DNA of 46,218 nucleotides, taken from assembly GCA_012030735.1 (NCBI GenBank), contig JAAUUW010000007.1:1-46218 (forward strand). Direction: 5' to 3'. The position numbers and the translations under genes were made by a program. The stretch is from Acaryochloridaceae cyanobacterium SU_2_1. Its GTDB lineage: Bacteria > Cyanobacteriota > Cyanobacteriia > Thermosynechococcales > Thermosynechococcaceae. Positions 37,913 through 46,218 of the stretch are shown here, piece after piece (the first letter of the stretch is position 1; the number at the start of each line of letters is the position of its first letter). The notes under the pieces are model-generated. The model searched no databases. It saw only the letters and a list, made by a program, of their open reading frames with translations, and was not told the origin of the DNA.

Positions 37913-38747
37913 TAAGGCTGTCCTCCCGGCGTCAAACGTTTACCAATGGTGTCCACGAGCTTGTCGAGCAATAGTCCGACGATGCCAACATAGAGCAGTG
38001 CCAGAATAATTTCGCTAATCAACGAACTGTTCCAGGCATCCCAGATAAAAAAGCCAATCCCAACCCCACCAATCAACATTTCTGCCGCAACAATAGCCAA
38101 CCAAGAAAGACCGATCCCGATTCTTAGCCCAGTGAACACATAGGGCACTGTGGCCGGCAACAAAATTTGAGTGCAGTAGTCTAGTTTTGATAATTTCAGC
38201 ACCCGAGCGACGTTTTTATAATCTTGGGGAAGTTGCTGAACGCCAACGGCAGTATTGATCAAGATCGGCCAGATAGCGGTCATGAAGATCACGAAAATGG
38301 CCGAAGGTTCATTATCTTTCAGGGCGGCCAAAGAAATGGGTAGCCAAGCCAGGGGCGGCACCGTTCGCAGCACCTGAAACATCGGATCGAGGGCTTCATA
38401 AATCAGGCGATTGGCACCAATCAAAACCCCCACCGCAATGCCGACGATGGCAGCCAAAGAAAACCGATGGCAACCCGCTTAAGACTCGCTAAAATTTGCC
38501 AAAATAATCCGACATCGGTTCCACCATTGTTAAAAAATGGATCAATAATGAGTTCCCAAGTATCGGTAATCACCGTCAGAGGCGCGGGTAGGGCAGGGTT
38601 TTCACCCATGCAAAGCAATTGCCAAATCCCCAGAACGATAAGGGTGGCAACAGTAGAAGTAATAATTTTACGAGCACGGTCAACCCCAAACCATTGCGAG
38701 AGGAAGGGGAGAGTCAATGCACTGGAACGAGAATAGCTAATGGCCAT
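37912..38747 (-). CDS. nrtB: Nitrate/nitrite ABC transporter permease NrtB, one frameshift
   Basis: NrtB is the membrane channel. The N-terminal part has KIITSTVATLIVLGIWQLL (TM1) and reaches LASLKRVAIGF. The remainder, AAIVGIAVGVLIGANRL then TVPPLAWLPISLAALKDNEPSAIFVIF and the permease motif VARVLKLSKLDYCTQILLPATVPYVFTGLRIG, is in another frame. One missing T in the A4/T4 run at 38460-38463 gives GFSLAAIVGIAVG, the natural join. Restored length ~278 residues fits the family. The stop codon overlaps the nrtC start by one base (TAATG). Confidence 0.92.
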
Positions 38748-40179
38748 CGGTATTTACCAACTCAGAAAAAAAGCAATCACCCAAAAAAAGAAGCCGTAGA
38801 CAGAAGCGTGAATAGGAGACGACTGCATCATCACTCATTCTTCTGTCTAGGTTTGTACTGTCTAAACTTTTTTTGATTTTGAGTGACTTTAGGTACTCCT
38901 CAGGTTTCTCAGGATCAAATTTTGACGCCATCAAAAAACGTCTCGACCCCGCGAGAAGTGCTGCTCGGAATCTGGTCGGCAGGCACGCCCAAGGCCGTGG
39001 CGGCTTCCTTCCACAGATCTTCTCGGTTGACTTTATCAATGAGGGCCTTCGTGTCGAGATCGGGTTCAAAATAGCCCCAACGAATATCTTCTGTCAAAAA
39101 CCACAGATCGTGACTCTTATAGGGGTAAGAAGCCGAGTCACGCCAGTATTTTAGAAGCAAGTCAGGCTTCTCTTGCGGTTTGCCGTCACCAAAGTCATAG
39201 ATACCCTTGGAGCGATCGAGAATATCTTCTATAGGCACCTTAAACCACTCTCTCTTTGAGAGAATTTGACACATTTCGTCCTTGTTTTCGTCTTTGTCGC
39301 ACCATTGCTGAGCTTCTAGAACCGCCATCAGCAAAGCCTTAGCAGCCTTAGGGTTTTTGTCCACCCAATCGGCCCGCATGGCAAAGGATTTTTCTGGGTG
39401 ATCCTTCCAAATTTCGCCTGTGGTAAGCGCCTGAAATCCCACCTTTTGATTGACGGTCTGGAGCGGCCATGGCTCACCCACGCAAAAGGCTTCCATGGTG
39501 CCCGTTTTCATATTGGCCACCATTTGCGGGGCGGCACCACAATCGTCGCGACATCTGTCTCGGGATTAATCCCACTGGCCGCCAACCAATAGCGCATCCA
39601 CAGATCATGAGTCCCACCGGGGAAAGTGACCGCCACCTTCACCTCTTTGCCACTGGCTTTGGCTTTGGCAAAAGCATCCTTAAGGGGAGAACTATCTATA
39701 CCCACCTTCAGATCCTTGTAGGCATTGGCAACCTGGATCCCCTGCCCATTGGTGTTGAGGCGGGCCAGAATATACATGGGCACGGGCTTACCATTGGTGA
39801 CCTTACCCGTCGAAATCAGATAGGGCATCGGGGTCAAAATATGAGCCCCATCAATGCCATTACCGGCAGAACCCAATACGATATTGTCCCTTGTTGCCCC
39901 CCAAGACGCCTGTTTGGAGACCTCGACATCGGGCATCCCGTATTTTGCAAAAATGCCTTTTTCTTTAGCAATAATTAGGGGCGCTGAGTCGGTGAGGGCA
40001 ATAAAACCTAACTTGGCCGTCGTCACCTCCGGTTTCTCAAGGTTAGCTGCCGGACTTCCAGCAGGTGAAGGAGAACCCCCTGGCGTAGACTCTTGAGAGT
40101 TGCAGCCGTGAAGTAACAGGGCTGCTGCCGTGGTTGCCCCAGCGGTGGCAATAAATTTGCGCCTAGAAATCATGGACAT
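38737..40179 (-). CDS. nrtA: Nitrate/nitrite-binding lipoprotein NrtA, frameshifts
   Basis: NrtA captures nitrate or nitrite in the periplasm. It begins with a twin-arginine-like lipoprotein signal (SRRKFIATAGATTAAALLLHGC) and continues TAKLGFIALTDSAPLIIAKEKG. A missing C at 39528-39531 separates TIVVPP(P) from QMVANMKTGTMEAFCVGEPWP. Residues such as FCVGEPWP and PPPQMVANM match NrtA rather than bicarbonate-binding CmpA. Near the 3' end an extra base at ~38917-38923 separates FFDGVK from FDPEKPEEYLKSLKIKK. The open frame then runs to 38737, but the natural end is probably near 38862: removing one T from the T7 run at 38868-38874 gives a stop right after LKIKKV. The ATG at 40179 has an AGGAG upstream. 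Confidence 0.9.
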
Positions 40180-41195
40180 AGCAGGCTATTAAACTCCTCA
40201 CAGTAGGGATTTAGTGAATGGGAAATTCAGGAAAAAAGGGGAAAGACATAGTCACTTGAGATCAAAATCAAGTGAAGTTAGCAGATAGCTGCGATCTCTA
40301 TGAATTCAAAAAATTGCTGTCATTCAATCAGGCAAAATACCTCAAATAAAGGATAAGTAGATATATCAAAGTCCTCATTTATAAAAAAGAGAACTGAGTA
40401 TTGCAAATCCCTAGAGTTTGGAAACTTTAGAAAACGAATCCAAAGGATTGAATCTTTCAGATTTCTTTGTAGAAGACCTGTGGTAGTTGTATTCTTTTCA
40501 GAAAGACCAGTAGCAAGCCGATGAGAAGAAGTTTCTGGGGGCAGATAACGCCATTGGTAAAGAGCAGGTCGCTCTAACTGAATGGATAAAATTCCTAAAA
40601 ATAGGAGGGGAGTAATATCGAAAACTTAAATCAAGAAAGAGCTATTGTAGATTCATGGATTACATCTAAATTGTGACAGGACTAAAGGGTTTAACAGGAG
40701 GTGAAAAAAGAACTGTTGAAACGATTAAAGAGTACGAGTCAATCGCCTAACATCTAATCTTCTTAATCGTTGTAATGACCGATGCAAAAGTAATGACCGA
40801 TGCAAAAGTAATGACCGATGCAAATAATTTATTTGTCATGATGGTCAAATTCTATAAGGGGTATTTATAATTTTTTGTAGTCTAAGCTACTATTTTCTTT
40901 CGATGATGCTTTTTTATGCATGTTTGTCATGTGCATTATTTGTCCTTGGGGTTGCTGATGGGGTTGTTCCTGCTAAGTACTGCTATGTTGAACGATCAGG
41001 GCGACTCCAGTCATAGGCAGGTTGTCTTCGGTTTTAAGGAGTGCCTGTTGCTGGTCAGGCTCTGCCTGCCTGGAGGGATATGGGCGAAGGTTCTCTGGTG
41101 TTTCAAGACCCTGAGTTTGCGAAACAGCGGTTAATCGACGGGCAAAAAAGCTGACCCTACGGTTTTTACAGTATGAGAATATATAGGATGAGGAC
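40180..41195. other. Divergent promoter region between nrtA and the HemF-like gene
   Basis: About 1 kb without a convincing gene. Open frames at 40916-41134 (+) and 40973-41251 (-) overlap each other and lack family similarity. The region contains the 18-bp tandem repeats (40772-40825). I did not find a perfect NtcA site (GTA-N8-TAC) close to nrtA. Confidence 0.55.
40772..40825. repeat. Three tandem copies of an 18-bp unit
   Basis: The unit GTAATGACCGATGCAAAA occurs at 40772-40789, 40790-40807 and, with the last base changed, 40808-40825, without gaps. Each copy contains GTA-N8-TGC, one base off the NtcA half-site pattern GTA-N8-TAC. It lies ~590 bp upstream of nrtA and ~370 bp upstream of the HemF-like gene. 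Confidence 0.85.
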
Positions 41196-42287
41196 TTGAG
41201 CCTCCACCCAATGTCATTTAGGTTAGCCCCACAAAAGTTGTTTGAGATCATGGAAAGAACAAAAGCAAAGTCTCCCAGTGCAACCCAAGCCTATGCTCTT
41301 ATTGAGGCTTTGCAAGAACGATTTGTTCGAAAATTAGAAAGCATCAGCCATTCCATGGGGCGCGATCAGTCTTTTGAACCTAGAGAATGGTTCCGAGATC
41401 AAGGCGAATATGGGGGTGGCATCCGCTATGAGGCAACCGATGAACAAACCTTTAACCGAGCATCCGTCAACATTTCTCAGGTGAACTATGATAGCAATCC
41501 TGCCAAGAAACTAGGCTCAGCCTCGGCGATATCCACCATTATTCACCCCAGAAACCCCCATGCGCCGTCGGTCCATATGCATATTAGCTGGACTGAACTA
41601 AAAAACGGACGAGGCTATTGGCGAATGATGGCGGATCTCAATCCCTCTATCCCTAATCAAGACTTTAAGGACCGCTTCGCTGCCTGCCTGCAAAAAGTGG
41701 CTCCTGAGCAGTACGAAGAAGCAGCTAGCCAAGGCGATCGCTATTTTTACATCCCAGCCTTAGAACGCCATCGCGGCGTCACACATTTTTATCTCGAAGA
41801 TTATGCTACTGACGATCAGACCGCAGACCTCGCCTTAGCCCAGACCCTGGGTGAATCTGTGATTGATTGCTACACCAATCTTCTCCAAACGGCCCTTCAA
41901 TTACAGGCTGACCCTAGCCCAGAAGACTATGCCCAACAGCTTGCCTATCACAGCCTCTATCTATTCCAGGTGTTAATGCTAGATCGGGGGACCACTTCTG
42001 GGCTGTTGGTTCACGATCAAAATGATGTGGGCATTTTAGGATCTTTACCGGAAAAAGTGAGTAAATCACTGTTGACCACTTGGAAGCAAGCGGTTGAACC
42101 CCCCCAAGATCAGTTACTAACAGGCATCTTAGCTGCCTTGCCAGCAGAAGATCCCTGCTGGGTCGATGAACCCACCAAGAAAGCCTTGGCAAACTCTGTG
42201 CGCCACCATTATCAAACCTATCCCGAAGCCTTGAGTCTGCAGGCGAGGGGTAATGTGATCCCACCCACTGTTCAAAATCACGGTTGA
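41196..42287 (+). CDS. Divergent coproporphyrinogen III oxidase-like (HemF family) protein
   Basis: The 363-residue protein aligns by eye with HemF. EYGGGIRYEA and ASVNISQVNY match the N-terminal motif, IIHPRNPHAPSVHMHISW matches the substrate region with its conserved histidines, RGVTHFYLEDY matches RGIGGLFFDDL, and LMLDRGTTSGLL matches the C-terminal DRGT motif. HemF oxidises coproporphyrinogen III to protoporphyrinogen IX with O2. The usual GGGFDLTPF segment is replaced by MMADLNPSIP, and the flanking sequence is unusual, so it may be a diverged paralogue with altered activity. An ATG at 41211 (MSFRLAP) is an alternative start. I leave the symbol empty because it is probably not the main hemF. 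Confidence 0.65.
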   Translation: MSLHPMSFRLAPQKLFEIMERTKAKSPSATQAYALIEALQERFVRKLESISHSMGRDQSFEPREWFRDQGEYGGGIRYEATDEQTFNRASVNISQVNYDSNPAKKLGSASAISTIIHPRNPHAPSVHMHISWTELKNGRGYWRMMADLNPSIPNQDFKDRFAACLQKVAPEQYEEAASQGDRYFYIPALERHRGVTHFYLEDYATDDQTADLALAQTLGESVIDCYTNLLQTALQLQADPSPEDYAQQLAYHSLYLFQVLMLDRGTTSGLLVHDQNDVGILGSLPEKVSKSLLTTWKQAVEPPQDQLLTGILAALPAEDPCWVDEPTKKALANSVRHHYQTYPEALSLQARGNVIPPTVQNHG

Positions 42288-42376
42288 GGGTAGGCTCACT
42301 TACCTTAGGGGATCAATTGAGGATGATGGGCTGGAGTATAATCCACAGATAGACACTATAAGACCATGACGCGGCT

Positions 42377-42867
42377 TTGAGCATGACAGGGGTGGAATAT
42401 CCTGCCATTGATCTTAGGGATCAAGCGGCTACCCAACAGCTTGGGGTAAGGCTGGGCCAATTCCTTCAACCAGGGGCTATTTTGCTGTTGGAGGGAGAAC
42501 TAGGCAGTGGTAAAACAACGTTTGTGCAGGGGCTAGGTCAGGGCTTAGGCCTTGCCGATATTATTGCTAGCCCTACCTTTACTCTGATTAATGAGTACCC
42601 TGACGGTCGGGTCCCCCTTTACCATCTAGACTTGTACCGCTTGTCTCCCCAGCAAGTGGATGATCTGTATCTAGAGATCTATTGGCAAGGGCTGGAGGTG
42701 CCCCTCGGGATTGTGGCGATTGAAGGCCCGATCGTCTCAACTATCGACCACCGAATCATCTGAAGTTGCACCTCACCTATCAAGGGCAAGGCAGGCGAGC
42801 TCAATTGACGGTTGCAGGGGAATTTGATCGATTGCCTTTTTTATCCCTGGCAGGAGATCAGGGGTGA
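42377..42867 (+). CDS. tsaE: tRNA threonylcarbamoyladenosine biosynthesis protein TsaE, one frameshift
   Basis: TsaE is the small ATPase of the t6A-tRNA modification complex and is usually essential. The Walker A motif LEGELGSGKTTFVQGLGQGLG and IIASPTFTLINEY, YHLDLYRL and the DLYLEIYWQG segment are typical. The frame breaks after IVAIE. With one T restored near 42725, the next frame gives EWPDRLNYRPPNHLKLHLTY and continues to TGA at 42865-42867. The restored length is ~163 residues, typical of the family. Start either TTG at 42377 or ATG at 42383. Confidence 0.9.
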
Positions 42868-42986
42868 GATTCAGTGACCCACATAAGGTGAGAACCGATG
42901 CCTTGCGGTAGCGTCCCAGGATAGACTGGGTAAGCAAACTTTAGCTGTTAATGGTTGGCAACGATGGCGATACCTGGATCGGGTGA

Positions 42987-45154
42987 GTGATGGCAACATT
43001 TTTATTGGAAGTGGGTACTGAGGAGTTACCGGCTAGTTTTTTGGCCTCTGCCCTTGAACAATGGCGATCGCAGATTCCAGCCAGTCTGCAAACCCATCTG
43101 CTCGACGCCCAATCTATTGAGGTATTGGGCACACCCCGACGGTTAGCGATTCTCGCCCAGGGGATACCCAAGCAGCAGCCCAACCAAACTGAAGAAATTA
43201 AAGGGCCCCCGGCCCAAGCCGCCTTCCAAAAAGGCCAACCCACCCCAGCCGCTCTAGGATTTGCACGCAAGCAAGGAGTGAGTGTGGCTGACTTTGAGTT
43301 GCGGGATACCCCCAAGGGCGAATTTGTTTGTACAAAAACGACCCTGGGCCAAGAGGCAGAGTTGGTCTTGGCGGCACTGATACCAGAATGGATTTTGGCG
43401 CTAGAGGGCAAGCGTTTTATGCGTTGGGGAGACGGGGAACTGAAGTTTTCGCGCCCTATTCGCTGGCTCGTGGCATTAATGGATGATCACGTTCTGCCGA
43501 TTACGCTCCACAATTCCAGTAGCACAGTGGTGAGCGATCGCATCTCGCGGGGCCATCGCGTCCTCCATCCTCAACCCGTCACCATCAACCATGCCCAAGA
43601 CTATGTCCAAACCCTAGAAGCTGCCTTTGTTCAGGTTGATCCGCTTCAACGCCAAGCTACTATTGCCAACCAAGTTCAGACCGCTGCCCAAAGCTTGCAA
43701 GGCAAGGCCATCCCCTCGCCAGCACTCTTGGCGGAGGTCACCCATTTGGTGGAATGGCCAACGGCAGTGGTGGGTGAATTTGATGCGGCCTTTCTGGACT
43801 TGCCCCCTGAGGTGATTACAACGGAGATGGTCAATCATCAGCGCTATTTCCCTGTGCAAGCCTCTCAATCAGCCTCCTCCTCAGCGCCTGCTCAGGATTT
43901 GCTGCCCTATTTCATCACCATCGCCAATGGCGATCCAGCTAAATCTGCACTGATCTCCGCTGGAAATGAGCGGGTGTTGCGGGCTCGGTTAGCGGATGGT
44001 CAGTTTTTCTATCAAGCTGATCAGGCAATTGCCTTGGCAGACTATTTGCCCAAGCTAGCATCAGTGACCTTTCAAGCAGATTTGGGCTCTGTGGCCATCA
44101 AGGTGGATCGAATTGGCAAAAATGCCGCCGAAATTGCGCAACAACTGGGTCTTGATGCCTCGACCACTGCTACCATTACCCGAGCGGCACAACTATGCAA
44201 AGCTGATTTAGTAACCCAATGGTGGGTGAGTTTCCTGAACTGCAAGGGGTGATGGGCCAAAAATATGCCCTAGCCAGTGGTGAAGGCGAGGCGATCGCAA
44301 CTGCTATTTTTGAGCATTATTTACCCCGAGGGGCAACGGATCAGCTCCCCCAAACCTTAGCTGGGCAAGTAGTGGGCCTTGCCGATCGCCTCGATACCCT
44401 GGTGAGTATTTTTGGCGTGGGTCTCTTGCCCACAGGATCCTCCGATCCCTTCGCGCTGCGACGGGCGCCACGCCATTCTCAACATTATCTGGGCGGGAGG
44501 CTAGCCCTCAATCTCGATCAACTTCTGCAGCAGATCACCCAGAACTTTGCCCAAGACTTTGATCAACCAGCAGCAGCCTGCCAACAACTGCAAGATCAAT
44601 TGCGGGACTTTTTTGGGCAACGGCTGCGCAGTTTATTGCAAGAGGAGCGAGGGATTGACTATGACCTGGTGAATGCAGTCCTAGGAGAAAAAGCCCAGGA
44701 TCACCAGCGCATGTTGGCAGATATTGTCGATGGGCGGGATCGGGCTGAGTTCTTGCAGCAGATCCGCCAGGATGGCACCCTGGATAGTCTGTATGAAACC
44801 GTGAATCGAGCCGCCCGGTTAGCCAAGCAAGGCGATCTGCCCGATCACCCCCTTGATCCACGCGAGGTGATCCAAACAGAGCTGTTTGAGCAGCCCTCAG
44901 AGGCTGCTTTTTACGAGGCCCTTTTGCACCTGTTGCCCCAAACTCAAGCCGCCCAGAAAAACCGTAACTATCAGCAATTGGTCCAAGGGTTAGGGGCTAT
45001 TACCCCCACAGTCAATCAGTTCTTTGATGGCGAGCAGAGTGTACTGGTGATGGACTCCGATCTTGCCCGGCGCCAAAATCGTCTATCCTTGCTGGGGTTA
45101 CTCCGCAATCATGCCTTAGTGCTGGCGGACTTTAGCGCAATTGTTAAAGGGTAA
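42987..45154 (+). CDS. glyS: Glycine-tRNA ligase beta subunit, one frameshift
   Basis: GlyS is the large subunit of the tetrameric bacterial glycyl-tRNA synthetase. [15 protein letters not shown] at the N-terminus, [32 protein letters not shown] and GHRVLHP are diagnostic of the beta subunit. The first frame ends after LVTQWW. The next frame continues [29 protein letters not shown] and the C-terminal HD/anticodon-binding region to TAA at 45152-45154. One A is missing at 44218-44219 (adding it gives [12 protein letters not shown]). Restored length ~722 residues is normal. The stop overlaps the next gene's possible start by one base. The glyQ partner is not in the window. Confidence 0.95.
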
Positions 45155-46017
45155 TGGAGCGGATTGCCATGTCTAAGGAGCTAACTTGTCTGCAAGAAAC
45201 AACCTGCTTTGGCGGCAGGATGGGCTTCTATCGTCATGAATCCTCAACTTGTCGCACCTCCATGAAATTTGCGGTCTACCAACCGCCTCAAGCCCAGTCA
45301 GGGCCGTTGCCCGTGCTCTACTTTTTGTCGGGCCTCACCTGCACCGAAGAGAATTTCATGATCAAAGCTGGTGCCCAGCGCTATGCCGCTGACTATGGCC
45401 TGATCTTGGTGGCCCCGGATACCAGTCCTCGCGATGGTGAGACCCCTGGCGCTGAAACCGATTGGGACCTAGGCACTGGAGCGGGCTTTTATGTGGATGC
45501 CCTCCTTGATCCCTGGGCAGCTCACTACCAAATGTATCGCTACGTGGTGGAAGAGTTGCCCCAGGTCATTGAGCAATATTTTCCAGTCCAGATTGATCGC
45601 CAAGGTATCTGTGGCCATTCTATGGGGGGACATGGGGCCTTAGTCTGCGGGCTGCGCAATCGCGATCGCTACCGATCAATATCTGCCCTTGCTCCCATTG
45701 CGGCACCGATGCGTTGTCCCTGGGGCCAAAAGATATTTTCTCATTATTTAGGGCCAGATCAAGCCCTTTGGCGGGCCTATGATGCCAGTGAATTGGTGTA
45801 TGACTATCGTGATTCTCGGCCTCTTTTGGTTGATCAAGGAGCAGCAGATTCTTTCCTGGCGGAGCAACTACGGCCTGATCTCCTGCAGTCAGCCTGTGAG
45901 CAGGTGCAGCGGCCTTTCACCCTGCGCTTGCATCCTGGTTATGACCATAGCTACTATTTTATTGCGACCTTTATTGGTGAGCATCTGCGCTTTCATGCAG
46001 AACAGCTCCAGGGTTGA
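45154..46017 (+). CDS. fghA: S-formylglutathione hydrolase
   Basis: The enzyme hydrolyses S-formylglutathione to formate and glutathione in formaldehyde detoxification. The 287-residue protein has LYFLSGLTCTEENFMIKAGAQRYA (oxyanion hole), ICGHSMGGHGAL (nucleophile Ser in GHSMGG), a catalytic Asp in LVDQGAADSF and His in GYDHSYYF near the C-terminus. The open frame begins at an ATG overlapping the glyS stop (TAATG); the second ATG at 45169 (MSKELTC) is more typical. It probably shares a transcript with glyS. The thiol partner or formaldehyde dehydrogenase is not nearby. Confidence 0.94.
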   Translation: MERIAMSKELTCLQETTCFGGRMGFYRHESSTCRTSMKFAVYQPPQAQSGPLPVLYFLSGLTCTEENFMIKAGAQRYAADYGLILVAPDTSPRDGETPGAETDWDLGTGAGFYVDALLDPWAAHYQMYRYVVEELPQVIEQYFPVQIDRQGICGHSMGGHGALVCGLRNRDRYRSISALAPIAAPMRCPWGQKIFSHYLGPDQALWRAYDASELVYDYRDSRPLLVDQGAADSFLAEQLRPDLLQSACEQVQRPFTLRLHPGYDHSYYFIATFIGEHLRFHAEQLQG

Positions 46018-46157
46018 AGGAGACAGGGGTATGATGAAGCTAAGATTTACAGTGCGATCGCATCAGGGCAATCAACCCTCAATATCTTGCATAGGCTACG
46101 GTGTACACACAAGTCTGAATTAGACTGTAAGGAAGCCGTATAGAGCATCATAAAGAT

Positions 46158-46218
46158 ATGGAAAATCCCATTTTGATTCATGAAGACCTTATCGATGGCA
46201 CGACCTTTGGTGACCTTC
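46158..46218 (+). CDS. Possible start of a further gene, cut by the right edge
   Basis: ATG at 46158 opens MENPILIHEDLIDGTTFGDL and runs off the window. Only 20 codons are visible, with no strong ribosome site, and I do not recognise the product. Confidence 0.3.
   Translation, partial: MENPILIHEDLIDGTTFGDL

Noticed and set aside
40180-40600. Canonical NtcA site (GTA-N8-TAC) for nrtA
   Set aside because: No perfect match was found close to nrtA; the nearest look-alike, around 40640-40660, has 11 instead of 8 spacer bases.
40916-41251. Two overlapping open frames (plus and minus) upstream of the HemF-like gene
   Set aside because: They overlap each other on opposite strands, lack ribosome sites and the minus one runs into the HemF-like gene.
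42941-43411. 156-codon minus-strand frame over the start of glyS
   Set aside because: It is the shadow of glyS, which has clear family motifs on the plus strand.
1-46218. CRISPR arrays, tRNA or rRNA genes, insertion sequences, prophage
   Set aside because: No regularly spaced repeats other than the 18-bp tandem array, no cloverleaf-like sequences noticed by eye, and no transposase or phage proteins. A tRNA scan would be needed to exclude tRNAs fully.

Overview
The window comes from a cyanobacterial chromosome. Markers: psbX next to ycf66, a flavodiiron pair (flv3-flv1), an ATPase/substrate-binding fusion of the NrtC type, a plant-type [2Fe-2S] ferredoxin, ycf19/yggT, and roughly two dozen copies of the HIP1 octamer GCGATCGC (counted by eye). 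I cannot fix the genus from the sequence. I see no phage, insertion sequence, CRISPR array, tRNA or rRNA. Most of the window is ordinary housekeeping and photosynthesis-associated DNA.

Layout, left to right. 1-4.1 kb: 3' end of a DUF3352 gene, a bidirectional terminator, a DUF3747/SLH surface protein, two paired glycosyltransferase-like genes (TIGR04283 and TIGR04282 types) and an unknown gene. 4.1-10.8 kb (minus strand): ftsH, a DCC-family thiol oxidoreductase, and the phosphate transporter pstS-pstC-pstA-pstB behind a Pho-box-like repeat. 11.4-12.4 kb (plus): a small repeat protein, a decayed or mis-sequenced gene, and a ferredoxin, an arrangement that recalls the photosystem II assembly (slr0144-slr0152) region of Synechocystis. 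12.8-15.5 kb (plus): msrB, a DUF4333-like lipoprotein, an alpha/beta hydrolase and ilvN. 15.6-22.1 kb: ycf66, psbX (too short for most gene callers), yggT, accC, a large TPR-like membrane protein, rplT and rpmI. 22.7-27.4 kb (plus): flv3, flv1, pdxJ and a small zinc-ribbon-like protein. 27.5-34.5 kb (minus): clpC, a mercuric-reductase-like flavoprotein, glucokinase, a small membrane protein and rfbD. 35.0-40.2 kb (minus): nrtA-nrtB-nrtC-nrtD, nitrate/nitrite uptake. 41.2-46.2 kb (plus): a divergent HemF-like gene, tsaE, glyS, S-formylglutathione hydrolase and the first codons of one more gene.

The most striking property is technical. At least eleven genes, several normally essential (clpC, glyS, ilvN, tsaE), are broken by single-base indels. 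Nearly all are deletions, and most lie in runs of 2-5 identical bases. In each case the family-typical protein continues immediately in another frame. This looks like an uncorrected sequencing-error signature rather than biology, and I annotate these loci as full-length genes with a note on the shift. One locus (11.8-12.06 kb) also has an in-frame TGA where a cysteine appears to be expected, which an indel does not explain.

I did not find a clearly new multi-gene system. The best candidates for a second look are the repeat protein/ferredoxin cluster, the divergent HemF paralogue, a 3 x 18-bp tandem repeat containing NtcA-like half sites between nrtA and the HemF-like gene, and the insertion in Flv1.
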